From the NCBI RefSeq assembly GCF_028473745.1, contig NZ_CP101137.1, positions 558,001-622,000 of the forward strand: DNA of 64,000 bases, written 5' to 3'. The translations under genes were made by a program, and so were the position numbers. Within the stretch, counting starts at the first letter, position 1. Every line of letters begins with the position of its first letter. Source of the DNA: Streptomyces sp. M92. Its GTDB lineage: Bacteria > Actinomycetota > Actinomycetes > Streptomycetales > Streptomycetaceae. The notes below the pieces were generated by a model. The model did not search any database. It worked only from the letters and a program-made list of their open reading frames with translations, and was not told where the DNA came from. Below are positions 48,238-58,393 of the stretch, piece by piece.

Positions 48238-48735
48238 ATGACCTGGACCGTCGCCCCGGAGCCGTACGACTCCCCCGAGGCCGCCGCCCTGTGGCGCGCG
48301 TACTACACCGAAGTCAGCGACCGCTGGTACCTGTTGCACCGGGGGCGGCCCACCGACCCCGGCGAACTGGAACGGGAGATCGCCGCCGAATCCGGCGCCG
48401 ACCTCGCCCCGCCCCGGGGCCGCCTGCTGGTCGCGCGGTACGGCGGCGAGGCGGCGGGCACGGCGGGCGTGCGGCTGCTGGACGCCCGCACCGCCGAGCT
48501 GACCCGGGTGTTCCTGTACGAGCGGATGCGCGGCCGGGGCGGCGCCGCGCTGCTCGTACGGGCCGCCGAGGACGCGGCACGGGCGCTCGGGGCCTCGCGG
48601 ATGGTGCTCGACACACGCGGTGACCTCGTCGAGGCCCGTGCCTTGTACGCGCGCCTCGGTTACGCGGAGACCGAGCCGTACAACGACGGCCCGTACGCCG
48701 AGCACTGGTTCGCCAAGCCGCTGCCGCGATTGTGA
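48238..48735 (+). CDS. GNAT-family N-acetyltransferase
   Basis: A 165-residue acetyltransferase. The acetyl-CoA loop is VFLYERMRGRGGAALLVRAA (RxxGxG/A at about residue 97), followed by MVLDTRGDLVEARALYARLG with the conserved C-terminal Tyr. The N-terminal strands (RLLVARYGGEAAGTAGVRLL) fit the family. Substrate unknown. It stands alone; ATG 48238. Confidence 0.9.
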   Translation: MTWTVAPEPYDSPEAAALWRAYYTEVSDRWYLLHRGRPTDPGELEREIAAESGADLAPPRGRLLVARYGGEAAGTAGVRLLDARTAELTRVFLYERMRGRGGAALLVRAAEDAARALGASRMVLDTRGDLVEARALYARLGYAETEPYNDGPYAEHWFAKPLPRL

Positions 48736-48860
48736 CCGGATTCGGGCGGTTCGGGACCGGGGGAAGCCGGGATTCCGGGGGCGAGCGCGCGGAAGTACGG
48801 AGAGGCTCTGCATAATCTCTGGAGTTCGCGAGGGGAGTCGCGAGGGGAGGGACGAGCGCG

Positions 48861-50075
48861 TTGGAGCAGCGGGAACAGCCGGAACGGCAGGCAGAGGCGT
48901 CGCGGGAGCGAACCGCCTTTGGGCACTCGTGCCCGGAGTGCGGCGCGCCCAGGGAAGCGGACAACACGCCCGCCTGCGCCTGCGGAACGCGAGCGGCCGA
49001 CGCCCTGCGCGACGCGCGTACGGCACAGGCGGCAGCGGCGGAGGACTTCGACCCGCTGCGGATACGTCCGTACGTCGAGCTCGACGGCACGGCCGGCCCG
49101 TCGCCGCGGGAGGCTTCTGCCGACGGGGTGCCGGAGGCCACGGTTCCGCAGGACGCGACGCCTCCGTCCGTACCCACTTCACCCGCCTCGGCCGCCGCAC
49201 CGACCGCGCCGGACCCCGACGCCACCATGACGCTGCGCGCCGTCGGTGCCGGGCAGCCGCCGGCCGCGGCCGCGGAAGCCACCTCCGGGGCCACGGAGGC
49301 GACCTCGGTACTGCCCACGCCGCTGGCACCGTCGGCCGGCGCGCCCCGCGCGCACGACCTGCGCCTGTTCGAAACGCCGGCCGACTCGGCCAACGCGCCC
49401 GGCACGCCGGTGGAGCCCGGCGCGGACGGCACCGGCGGGCGGCGCGGGCGGCGCCGGGGCGTGCTGCTCAGTGCCGTGGGGGCGGTCGTGGTCGTGGTGG
49501 GCGCCGCCGGGTTCGCGAGCGGCCTGTTCGCCTACGAGTCGCCCTCGCGGGACGGCGCGCTGCCGGAGGAGGTCAGGGCGAGCGTGCCGGAGCCGTCGGC
49601 CAGTCCGGCGTCCACCGCTCCCGCGTCGGGCTCGCCGTCCGCCTCCGAGACCTCCGGGTCGCCGTCCCCGTCCGCGTCGGCGTCCACGAGCACCAGTCCG
49701 TCGCCCTCGCCGTCCGCGTCACGGTCGGCGTCCAGTGCCCCGCCGTCGCCGTCCCCGTCGGCCGAGACGTCACCGTCCGCCACGACCGCCCCTCCCGACG
49801 CGCCCGCCCAGGAGTCCGAGGACGACGACCGCGACCAGGGCCACGGCGGCGGCCCCACGCTGCACCGCGGCGACCGGGGCTCCGAGGTGGCCGAGCTGCA
49901 GCAGCGGCTGGCCCAGGTGCACCTCTACGGCGGCGACGTCAACGGCAACTACAACCACCAGGTCGAGGACGCGGTCCGGCGATACCAGTGGGCCCGCGGC
50001 ATCCGCTCCGACGACTTCGGCGTCTACGGGCAGGACACCCGGCGCATGCTGGAGTCGGAGACGCGCGAGCCGTAG
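48861..50075 (+). CDS. Zinc-ribbon / TM / peptidoglycan-binding protein
   Basis: A 404-residue protein joining an intracellular zinc ribbon to an extracellular wall-binding domain. The ribbon HSCPECGAPREADNTPACAC G is at residues 22-43 (four Cys). After a disordered stretch comes a membrane segment (GVLLSAVGAVVVVVGAAGFA, about 198-217), then a long Ser/Pro linker, then a PG_binding_1 domain, LHRGDRGSEVAELQQRLAQV and VEDAVRRYQWARGI (about 335-395). It starts at TTG 48861 with GGGAGGG upstream. The arrangement could report wall state to the cytoplasm or anchor a complex; both are inference. A repeat array follows the gene. Confidence 0.88.
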   Translation: MEQREQPERQAEASRERTAFGHSCPECGAPREADNTPACACGTRAADALRDARTAQAAAAEDFDPLRIRPYVELDGTAGPSPREASADGVPEATVPQDATPPSVPTSPASAAAPTAPDPDATMTLRAVGAGQPPAAAAEATSGATEATSVLPTPLAPSAGAPRAHDLRLFETPADSANAPGTPVEPGADGTGGRRGRRRGVLLSAVGAVVVVVGAAGFASGLFAYESPSRDGALPEEVRASVPEPSASPASTAPASGSPSASETSGSPSPSASASTSTSPSPSPSASRSASSAPPSPSPSAETSPSATTAPPDAPAQESEDDDRDQGHGGGPTLHRGDRGSEVAELQQRLAQVHLYGGDVNGNYNHQVEDAVRRYQWARGIRSDDFGVYGQDTRRMLESETREP

Positions 50076-50142
50076 CCCGCGTGCGGCCGGGCACCGCGGG
50101 AGCGGTCCGACGGCCCGCCCCGGGGACGCCGTGCTCTCCGTA

Positions 50143-50537
50143 CGGTAGCCGGGCTCACCGTACGGACGTCGCGTGCTTGCCGCACGGGAGGCCGTGCTCG
50201 CCGTACGGGACGCCGTTACTCGCCGTACGGACGTCGTGTGCCCGTCGTACGGACGTCGAGCTCACCGTACGGACGTCGTGTACTCGCCGCACGGAAGGCC
50301 GTGCTCGCCGCACGGGACCGCCGTGCTCGCCGTACGGACGTCGTGTGCCCGTCGTACGGACGTCGTGCTCACCGTACGGACGTCGTGTACTCGCCGCACG
50401 GAAGGCCGTGCTCGCCGTACGGGACGCCGCTACTCGCCGTACGGACGTCGTGTGCCCGTCGTACGGACGTCGTGCTCACCGTACGGACGTCGTGTACTCG
50501 CCGCACGGGAGGCCGTGCTCGCCGCACGGGACGTCCA
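50143..50537. repeat. 107-bp tandem repeat array
   Basis: Three complete units start at 50195, 50302 and 50409, with partial units on both sides. Each unit is itself a string of about five to six 18-22-bp subunits of the form CTCGCCGTACGGACGTCGTG; CCGTACGG, a perfect palindrome, recurs many times. Units differ from each other at only a few sites. The period is not a multiple of three, so the long open frames through it are not coding. Region 50538-50751 that follows has no gene or clear signal. Confidence 0.92.
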
Positions 50538-50751
50538 CAGCCGGCGCTCGTCGTACGACGGCCGACTCACCCGTCGTGGGGCGGCAGACGGCCACCGGCT
50601 GCGCGGCCATCCCCCGATGCGCAGTCGCGGACGGGGGCTGCCGCCGACCGCCACGGACGTGTGATCGGCCGTCGGCCGCGCAAGGACGGGTGGCCGGCCG
50701 CCGATTGTGCGGCCACCCGTCGATGATGACCAGCCGGTCCGCAGCCGGCCG

Positions 50752-51417
50752 TCAGCCGATGTGCAGCCGCAGCGAGCCGTCCGCGCCGGCCTGCACCCGT
50801 ACCCGCGTCAGGTCCTCCACGACCACGTCCGGCCCGTGGAGACCGGCGCGCGGGCCGACGCCCACGACCCGCATCCCGGCGGCGCGGGCCGCGGCGATAC
50901 CGGCGCCGGAGTCCTCGAAGGCGATGCAGTCGGCGGGCTCGACCCCCAGCTCGGCGGCGCCCTTGAGGAAGCCCTCGGGGTCCGGCTTGCTGGCGCCGAC
51001 CGACTCGGCGGTGACCCGGACGTCCGGCTGGGCGAGCCCGGCGGCGGCCATCCGCGCGGTGGAAAGCGGCACGTCGGCCGAGGTCACCAGAGCGTGCGGC
51101 AGGCCGTGCAGCGAGGCCAGGAACTCCGGCGCGCCCGGGATGGCGACGACGCCCTCGGTGTCGGCGGTCTCCTCGGCGAGCATGCGCGCGTTGTCGGCGT
51201 GGTTCTGCTCCATGGGCCGGTCCGGCAGCAGCAGCGCCATGGAGGCGTAGCCCTGGCGGCCGTGGACGACCTTCATGACCTCGTCGCCGTCCAGCCCCTG
51301 CCGGTCGGCCCAGCGCCGCCAGACGCGCTCGACGGCGGCGTCCGAGTTGACGAGGGTGCCGTCCATGTCCAGCAGCAGGGCACGGGCGGTGAGAACGGTG
51401 GTGGCGGTGGCCGTCAT
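50752..51417 (-). CDS. HAD-superfamily phosphatase (sugar-phosphate type)
   Basis: A 221-residue HAD hydrolase of the subfamily with a small helical cap. The nucleophile motif is LLLDMDGTLVNSDA (about residue 16), motif II ALVTSADVPLSTARM (about 108), motif III Lys in VGASKPDPEGFL (about 143), and motif IV IAFEDSGAGIAAARAAGM (about 165). Close types are 2-deoxyglucose-6-phosphate phosphatase and glycerol-3-phosphatase. ATG 51417. It stands next to the 107-bp repeat array. Confidence 0.92.
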   Translation of the reverse strand: MTATATTVLTARALLLDMDGTLVNSDAAVERVWRRWADRQGLDGDEVMKVVHGRQGYASMALLLPDRPMEQNHADNARMLAEETADTEGVVAIPGAPEFLASLHGLPHALVTSADVPLSTARMAAAGLAQPDVRVTAESVGASKPDPEGFLKGAAELGVEPADCIAFEDSGAGIAAARAAGMRVVGVGPRAGLHGPDVVVEDLTRVRVQAGADGSLRLHIG

Positions 51418-51559
51418 CGGCAGACTCCAAAGCGCGGGGAGGAAACAAGGCGGCCCCGCCCGCCGGTCAGGGAGAACGGGCGGGAGCCACTTTGTTTCTC
51501 CACGGTACAAAACGGGTCGGGGGTCGCGCCACCGCCCCGCCGGAACGTTCACGAACCGT

Positions 51560-52141
51560 TCAGCCCGCGACCGCCTCCCACAGGCTCCACACACCCAGGC
51601 CCAGCATGAGCAGCGCGGCGATCTTGGTGATCAGCGCCAGCGGCACCCGCTTCATCAGGGCCTTGCCGCCGACGATGCCGAGCCCGGCCACCGCCCACAG
51701 CGCGAGCACCGCGCCGAGGCCGACGGAGAGCGGGTCGTCGTAGCGGGCCGCGAGGTTGGCGGTCATGATCTGCGTGAGGTCGCCGAACTCCGCGACCAGG
51801 ATGAGCATGAAGCCCGCGCCGGAGACCTTCCAGAAGGACTGGTCCTCGGGCTTGCGGATCTCCTCGTCCTCGTCGTCCTTCTTCATCAGCAGCACGGCGG
51901 CGCCGCCCAGGAAGAGCACACCGGTGATCGCGTGCACGATCTGCTGCGGCAGCAGGGTCAGCACGCTGCCGGCCGCGACCGCGAGCACGACGTGCAGGAG
52001 GAAGGCGGCGGCCACGCCGGCGAAGACGTACGAGGCCCGGTAGCGGGTGCCGAGGACGAGTCCGGCGAGCGCGGTCTTGTCGGGCAGTTCGGCGAGGAAG
52101 ACGACGCCGAAGACGACTGCCGTCACGGTCAGGCTGATCAA
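51560..52141 (-). CDS. TMEM165/GDT1 (UPF0016) family Mn2+ exporter
   Basis: A 193-residue membrane protein with six to seven segments in two homologous halves. Each half carries the family motif E-x-G/P-D-(K)-T: VFLAELPDKTALAG (about residue 16) and LVAEFGDLTQIMTAN (about residue 118), which line the cation path. A charged loop KKDDEDEEIRKPED separates the halves. The protein probably exports manganese (or calcium). This fits the yybP-ykoY manganese riboswitch in its leader. Start TTG 52141 has AGAGGAT upstream; no better start exists before the conserved ISLTVTAVVFG. Confidence 0.92.
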   Translation of the reverse strand: MISLTVTAVVFGVVFLAELPDKTALAGLVLGTRYRASYVFAGVAAAFLLHVVLAVAAGSVLTLLPQQIVHAITGVLFLGGAAVLLMKKDDEDEEIRKPEDQSFWKVSGAGFMLILVAEFGDLTQIMTANLAARYDDPLSVGLGAVLALWAVAGLGIVGGKALMKRVPLALITKIAALLMLGLGVWSLWEAVAG

Positions 52142-52265
52142 GGGATCCTCTATCGGTCGGGGCCGCCCCACCGAGAGTGCTGGTCCTTGCCGCTCCTGCG
52201 CTGCGGACACCTCGGCACGGCAGCACACGGATCGCCCCCGCCGTACGGCGCGGGCGTGCACTGCT

Positions 52266-52376
52266 TGCCGAAGGTCTCGCTGGCCGGCCTCGCGCACGAG
52301 ACCTGCCTCCGGGCGCCGGCTCAGGCGAGCTGAGCAGTGTGTCGACGGTCCGGCGAAGAGCTACTCCCCTTCTGCG
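52266..52376 (-). ncRNA. yybP-ykoY manganese riboswitch
   Basis: On the minus strand the leader contains AGAAGGGGAGTAGCTC at its 5' end and GCGAGACCTTCGGC at its 3' end, the two conserved sides of the yybP-ykoY three-way junction; AAGG pairs with CCTT. Between them are hairpins (AGCTCGCC, GCCGGCGCCCGGAGGCAGG). The remaining 125 nt to the TTG start would be the expression platform. Mn2+ binding to this class turns on exporters. Confidence 0.87.
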
Positions 52377-52575
52377 CCGTCCATAGTACGCGACGCCCGC
52401 GGGCCGGCCCGAGGGGCGAAAGTCCCGGGACGCTCCGTCACGAGTCCTGCCGCACCCGTAGACGTGCCATGCACACGTCACTAGCTTCTTACCGGCCGCA
52501 CACCTGTGCGCCATGCGGCGTCGCGAGCATTCCCCTGCTCGCACCCCGACACCCCCACCCGCAAAGGGAGTTCGC

Positions 52576-53220
52576 ATGCCGAAGTTCTACGCGCGTCGAC
52601 GGCTCGGTTTCCTCGCCGCGTTCACCGGGCTCATAGCCTCGGCCGGGTTGCTCAACGGCCCGGCCGCCTCCGCCGCCCTCCCCACCCCGGTCAGCGCCGC
52701 CACCGCCCGCACCTACCTGGCCTCCCTCACCGTGGAGACCGAGAGCCGCACCGGCTACGACCGCGATCTCTTCCCGCACTGGATCTCCCAGTCCGGCAAC
52801 TGCAACACCCGCGAGACCGTCCTCAAGCGCGACGGCTCGGGCGTCACCACCGACACCTCCTGCTATCCCACGCGCGGCAGCTGGTACTCCCCGTACGACG
52901 GCGCCACCTGGTCCGCCGCATCCGACGTCGACATCGACCACCTGGTCCCGCTCGCCGAGGCCTGGGACTCCGGCGCCGGCTCCTGGAGCACCTCCCGGCG
53001 CCAGTCCTTCGCCAACGACCTGACCCGCCCCCAGCTCCTCGCGGTCACCGACAACGTCAACCAGTCCAAGGGCGACCAGGACCCCGCCACCTGGATGCCG
53101 TCGCGCAGCGCCTACCGCTGCACGTACGTCCGCGCCTGGGTCCAGGTGAAGTACTACTACGACCTCTCGGTCGACTCCGCGGAGAAGTCGGCGCTGCGGA
53201 ACCACCTCGCCAACTGCTGA
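52576..53220 (+). CDS. Secreted HNH nuclease-family protein (DUF1524)
   Basis: A 214-residue exported protein. Signal peptide residues 1-33 (LGFLAAFTGLIASAGLLNGP, cleaved after ASA). The mature domain includes SDVDIDHLVPLAEAWDSGA (the His-containing core, about residue 118) and TDNVNQSKGDQDPATWMP (about residue 163), as in extracellular Streptomyces nucleases of the DUF1524 group. Cys pairs (CNT, CYP, CTY, NC-end) suit disulfides. It likely degrades DNA outside the cell. ATG 52576 with AAGGGAG at a good distance. Confidence 0.92.
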   Translation: MPKFYARRRLGFLAAFTGLIASAGLLNGPAASAALPTPVSAATARTYLASLTVETESRTGYDRDLFPHWISQSGNCNTRETVLKRDGSGVTTDTSCYPTRGSWYSPYDGATWSAASDVDIDHLVPLAEAWDSGAGSWSTSRRQSFANDLTRPQLLAVTDNVNQSKGDQDPATWMPSRSAYRCTYVRAWVQVKYYYDLSVDSAEKSALRNHLANC

Positions 53221-53232
53221 ACCGCCGTCCGC

Positions 53233-53307
53233 CGCGTGTCCGGCGCGTCTCCGGCGCGTTCGACGCGTGTCCGGCGCGTTCGACGCGTGTCCGGCGCGTT
53301 CGACGCG
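53233..53307 (+). repeat. 20-bp tandem repeat
   Basis: GGCGCGTTCGACGCGTGTCC and partial copies begin at 53253, 53273 and 53293, with a degenerate copy upstream. Located between the nuclease stop and the PhoD start. Confidence 0.85.
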
Positions 53308-53368
53308 GAACCTCCCCGCAGGTCTCCGTCGTTCCGTACCGTACGGGGCGACGGAGGAGGGGATCACC

Positions 53369-55183
<1,815 letters not shown>

Positions 55184-55312
55184 GCCCGAGGCGGGGCCGG
55201 GTACGGATTCAGTCATGCCCACAGGCCTCCACCTGAGCGTGGGAGCGCTCCCACCTGCGGAGGGCGCCGCGGCAGGGCGGTGACCACCCGCCACGTTATG
55301 GCCAAATGTTGA

Positions 55313-55343
55313 ACTTGCAAGTACTCGTTAGGGTCACCTAACG
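55313..55343. promoter_or_regulatory. Two palindromes in the doxX promoter
   Basis: ACTTGCAAGT (55313-55322) is a perfect palindrome and GTTAGG-GTCA-CCTAAC (55328-55343) a second dyad, 73 bp before the doxX-type start. TTGAAC at 55309 could be a -35 hexamer. MarR/HxlR-type control is possible; no regulator gene lies next to it. Confidence 0.5.
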
Positions 55344-55415
55344 TGGGCAGCCCACTCGGTTCCGTCCCCACCGGCCCCTGTCCCGGGCCGGCCCGACCGA
55401 AGGAGCACCCCCCAC

Positions 55416-55871
55416 ATGTCCGGACGCCTCAACAGCGCCCAGCCCTATGCCCTCGGCCTGTTCCGCATGGTCGTCGGCCTGCTTTTCGCCTGCCACGGCG
55501 CCGCCTCCCTCTTCGGGGTCCTCGGCGGAGCGTCGGGCACCGGCGGCACGGTCGAGGCGGGCACCTGGCCCGGCTGGTACGCCGCCGTGATCCAGCTGGT
55601 CGGCGGCGGCCTCGTCCTGCTGGGCCTCGGCACCCGCGCCGCCGCGCTCGTCTCCTCGGGCTCCATGGCCTACGCGTACTTCAAGGTGCACCAGCCGGGC
55701 GCCCTGTGGCCGATGGAGAACGGCGGCGAGGCCTCGGCCATGTTCTGCTGGGCCTTCCTGCTGCTGGTCTTCACCGGCTCCGGCGCCTTCGGCCTCGACC
55801 GGCTCCTCACCCGGCGCGCGTCCGTGACGGAGAAGGCGGCCACGGAGCGGCAGACCCCGGTCGCGGCCTGA
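55416..55871 (+). CDS. DoxX-family membrane protein
   Basis: A 151-residue protein with four membrane segments (LGLFRMVVGLLFACHGAASL; WYAAVIQLVGGGLVLLGLGT; AAALVSSGSMAYAYFKV; FCWAFLLLVFTGSGAFGL). The pattern LFRMVVGLLFACHGAASLFG is the DoxX signature; relatives form an oxidoreductase complex with SseA and SodA in mycobacteria. ATG 55416. The promoter carries two palindromes and a terminator hairpin follows the stop. Confidence 0.9.
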   Translation: MSGRLNSAQPYALGLFRMVVGLLFACHGAASLFGVLGGASGTGGTVEAGTWPGWYAAVIQLVGGGLVLLGLGTRAAALVSSGSMAYAYFKVHQPGALWPMENGGEASAMFCWAFLLLVFTGSGAFGLDRLLTRRASVTEKAATERQTPVAA

Positions 55872-55877
55872 TCCGCC

Positions 55878-55909
55878 GCCACGCCCCAGGAGTGTCCGGG
55901 GACGTGGCG
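55878..55909 (+). terminator. Terminator hairpin after doxX
   Basis: CCACGCCCC and GGGGACGTGG around an 11-nt loop (one bulge), immediately after the stop at 55871. Confidence 0.65.
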
Positions 55910-56065
55910 ACCTCCTCCCGGTGAACGTTCCGTGCCGAACACCCAAGCCCCCTGTGAACCGCCTGTCACACCCCCGGCGTACGCTGTATGGCTGTCATCG
56001 GCCGCTCCTGCCGTCCCCGCGTCCTGCGGCATGGCCCGGCCCACGGGGGAGTAACGGGAGTTGTG

Positions 56066-56704
56066 GTGGTCGAGAGTCTCGGAAGCATCGGTTCGCTGGT
56101 CAGCAGCCCATGGATCTATGTGCTGGTGGCCACTTCCGTACTCCTCGACATCTTCCTGCCGGTGCTGCCGAGCGGCGTCCTGGTGATCGCGGCGGCCACG
56201 GCGGCGGCAGCGGGCTCGGGCGCGGCGGCCGCCGGGCGGGTCCCGCAGGACGTGCCCGACATCCTGGTCCTGATCCTGTGCGCGGCGACCGCCTCCGTCC
56301 TCGGCGACCTGGCGGTCTACCGCCTCGCCTGGCGCGGCGGGCCGCGTCTGGACCGCGCGATCGCCCGTTCCCGCCGGCTGACCACGGCGCAGGAACGTCT
56401 CGGCGGGGCGCTCGCCCGAGGGGGCGGCGCCCTCGTCGTACTGGCCCGTTTCGCCCCCGCCGGCCGCTCGGTCGTCTCCCTCGTCGCCGGCACCGCGCAC
56501 CGCCGGATCCGCGAGTTCCTCCCCTGGTCCGCCCTCGCCGGACTCGTCTGGGCCCTGTACAGCGTGGCCCTCGGCTACTTCGGCAGCCAGTGGCTGGGCG
56601 CGACCTGGCTGGCGACCGGGGTGTCCCTGGCGGCGCTCTTCGGCGCGGGCGCGGTGGCGGCGTACCTGATGCGCCGCCAGCCCGGGGCACCGGAGGCGTC
56701 GTAA
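56066..56704 (+). CDS. DedA-family membrane protein
   Basis: A 212-residue DedA (SNARE-associated) protein, possibly a lipid scramblase or undecaprenyl-phosphate carrier by analogy with other DedA members. Conserved parts are LDIFLPVLPSGVLVIAAATA (the re-entrant helix, about residue 29), ASVLGDLAVYRLA, and RFAPAGRSVVSLVAGTAHR (the F/GR-x-P-x-x-R region, about residue 130). GTG 56066 has GGGAG 6 bp upstream; the longer frame from 55988 is not needed. A second DedA gene is at the right window edge. Confidence 0.88.
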   Translation: MVESLGSIGSLVSSPWIYVLVATSVLLDIFLPVLPSGVLVIAAATAAAAGSGAAAAGRVPQDVPDILVLILCAATASVLGDLAVYRLAWRGGPRLDRAIARSRRLTTAQERLGGALARGGGALVVLARFAPAGRSVVSLVAGTAHRRIREFLPWSALAGLVWALYSVALGYFGSQWLGATWLATGVSLAALFGAGAVAAYLMRRQPGAPEAS

Positions 56705-56744
56705 CGGACGCCGGTGCCGGGGTCGCGACGACCCACGGGGCGCG

Positions 56745-56880
56745 TCCGGGTCACGGGTCAGGGGACACGGGTCACGGGTCACGGGTCAGGGGACACGGGC
56801 CGAATCACAGGTCACGGGGCACGGGGCACGGAGCACGGGGCACGGGGCACAGACCACTGGTCACTTCAGTCACGGGTCAC
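56745..56880. repeat. 7/8-bp degenerate tandem repeats
   Basis: Runs of ACGGGTC and ACGGGGC; the 21-bp stretch TCACGGGTCAGGGGACACGGG-like occurs twice (from 56751 and 56780). Lies between convergent genes and reaches into the last codons of the DUF2277 gene. Confidence 0.8.
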
Positions 56881-57110
56881 GAGGCCCGCCCGGCGCCGGC
56901 GCCTCCCCGTACCTCCAGGCCGGCGAGCAGCTCGGCCGTGGCGCCTGCGACGGCCTCCACGGCCCGTTCGAAAACCTCACGGTTGTGCGCGGCCGGTGCG
57001 CGGAAGCCTGAGACCTTGCGGACGTACTGCAGGGCGGCGGCCCTGATCTCGTCCTCGGTGGCCTCCTCGGGGAGCGCGGGCGGACGCAGTGTCTTGATGC
57101 TGCGGCACAT
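56877..57110 (-). CDS. DUF2277 protein
   Basis: A 77-residue protein with the full DUF2277 signature: MCRSIKTLRPPALPEEAT then AALQYVRKVSGFRAPAAHNR and VEAVAGATAELLAGL. Function unknown; members are common in actinobacteria. ATG 57110 lies 4 bp after the stop of the acetyltransferase gene upstream, so they form a unit. Confidence 0.92.
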   Translation of the reverse strand: MCRSIKTLRPPALPEEATEDEIRAAALQYVRKVSGFRAPAAHNREVFERAVEAVAGATAELLAGLEVRGGAGAGRAS

Positions 57111-57114
57111 GGCC

Positions 57115-57648
57115 TCAGTCTCCTCTCTTCAGGTCCACCCGCCAGTCGTTCGACCTGATCCAGTGGCCCTTCGGGTACTCGAAGTCGGCCTGGCCGAGCA
57201 GGGTGAAGCCGGCCCGTCGGCAGACCGCGTTGGAGGCGGCGTGGTCGATGCTCGGGAACGCGTGCAGATACCGGTGCGGACCGGCGTCACGGGCGGCCTC
57301 CGTCACGGCACGGGCGGCCCGCGCGGCCAGCCCCCGCCCCTGGAACTCGGGCAGCACCGCCCAGCCGGTCTCCCAGACCTCCGCGCCCCGCCAGGTCCGC
57401 TGCCAGTACCCGATCGAGCCGACGGTCTCGCCGCCGTCCGCCAGCGTGACCCGGTACATCCGCCCCGATGCCAACCCGAGGTAGCGCCCGTGCCGTACCG
57501 CGAGCTGCTCCTCGGTCTCCGGGCCGCCCAGGTGCACGGTCATTCCGGGGGCGTTGGTCCTGCGCAGCAGCCACAGATCCCCCTCCGCCCAGGGCACCAG
57601 GCACACCCGGTCCCCTTCACCGTCGGCCCGCTCTTCCACGCCGTCCAT
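57115..57648 (-). CDS. GNAT-family N-acetyltransferase (RimJ/RimL-like)
   Basis: A 177-residue acetyltransferase. The acetyl-CoA loop is WAVLPEFQGRGLAARAARAV (about residue 95), followed by FPSIDHAASNAVCRRAGFTL (about residue 135), typical of RimJ/RimL relatives that modify protein N-termini or antibiotics. ATG 57648 has GGAG upstream; GTG 57657 is an alternative. First gene of the pair with DUF2277. Confidence 0.88.
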   Translation of the reverse strand: MDGVEERADGEGDRVCLVPWAEGDLWLLRRTNAPGMTVHLGGPETEEQLAVRHGRYLGLASGRMYRVTLADGGETVGSIGYWQRTWRGAEVWETGWAVLPEFQGRGLAARAARAVTEAARDAGPHRYLHAFPSIDHAASNAVCRRAGFTLLGQADFEYPKGHWIRSNDWRVDLKRGD

Positions 57649-57764
57649 GTTCTCCACGGTAGGGCAGGGGTCTGACAGTGGGTCCCGGCGGCGGGGGCGC
57701 TCCTTTCGCGTGAACCACCGAAGGGAACGCGCGCCTCAAAATCGAACAGGCGTATCATTGGATC

Positions 57765-58121
57765 GTGGCTACGACCTATGACTTCCCCAGTGACCTCCTC
57801 GCCGGCCAGGAGGAACTGCATCAGGTCCGGGCCGAGCTGTCGGCCCTGCTCAAGAGACTCCCCTGGTCCGTCGAACCGCTCGACGGCTTCAGCGACGACA
57901 ACGGCTGGCGCAAGGTCGAACGCCCGGCCTCGCCCGGCTGGTCCGCGGACGAACAGGCCGAGGTGGAGAAGCTCCGACAGCGCGAGCGCGAGCTCGCCGT
58001 GTTCGTCAGCACCCATCGCTACTGGTCGCAGATCACCGGCCCCGACCAGGTGACCGCCCGTTCGGAACTGAAACGCGCACACGCCATCCCGGCCCCCGAG
58101 ACCTCGCCCGAGGACGCCTGA
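57765..58121 (+). CDS. Conserved hypothetical coiled-coil protein
   Basis: A 118-residue hydrophilic protein: helical stretches LLAGQEELHQVRAELSALLK and ADEQAEVEKLRQRERELAVF, separated by a loop with GWRKVERPASPGW. No membrane segment, no recognised motif; Streptomyces homologues of similar size are frequent to my recollection. GTG 57765 is the first start before TTYDFPSDLLAGQ. The stop codon region merges into a 15-bp repeat array. Confidence 0.75.
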   Translation: MATTYDFPSDLLAGQEELHQVRAELSALLKRLPWSVEPLDGFSDDNGWRKVERPASPGWSADEQAEVEKLRQRERELAVFVSTHRYWSQITGPDQVTARSELKRAHAIPAPETSPEDA

Positions 58122-58210
58122 CCGAAGGACGCCTGACCGAAGGACGCCTGACCGAAGGACGCCTGACCGAAGACGTCTGACCGAAGGACGCCTGACCGAA
58201 GACGCCTGAG
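58112..58210. repeat. 15-bp tandem repeat at the gene end
   Basis: GGACGCCTGACCGAA starts at 58112, 58127, 58142, 58157, then variants at 58172 (14 bp), 58186 and 58201. The TGA inside the first unit is the stop codon of the upstream gene, so the expanded copies are untranslated. Confidence 0.92.
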
Positions 58211-58262
58211 AGGACCCCGCACCGGCAGGCACCCTGCGGAGCACGCTCAGCGGGCGCATGCG

Positions 58263-58292
58263 AAAGGCCCCCGGAGCATTCTCCGAGGGCCT
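58263..58292 (-). terminator. Rho-independent-type terminator of tRNA-Val
   Basis: On the minus strand AGGCCCTCGGAG-AATG-CTCCGGGGGCCT forms a 12-bp stem with one mismatch followed by TTT, 29 nt after the tRNA 3' end. Confidence 0.85.
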
Positions 58293-58321
58293 CGCACCGA
58301 CGACAGCGGCGCCGGTCCCGG

Positions 58322-58393
<72 letters not shown>

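Noticed and set aside
50173..51250. Long open frames with repeated CSPYG/RRTDVV peptides across the 107-bp array
   Set aside because: The repeat period is not divisible by three and three different frames stay open only because the repeat has no stop codons; there is no ribosome site or codon bias.
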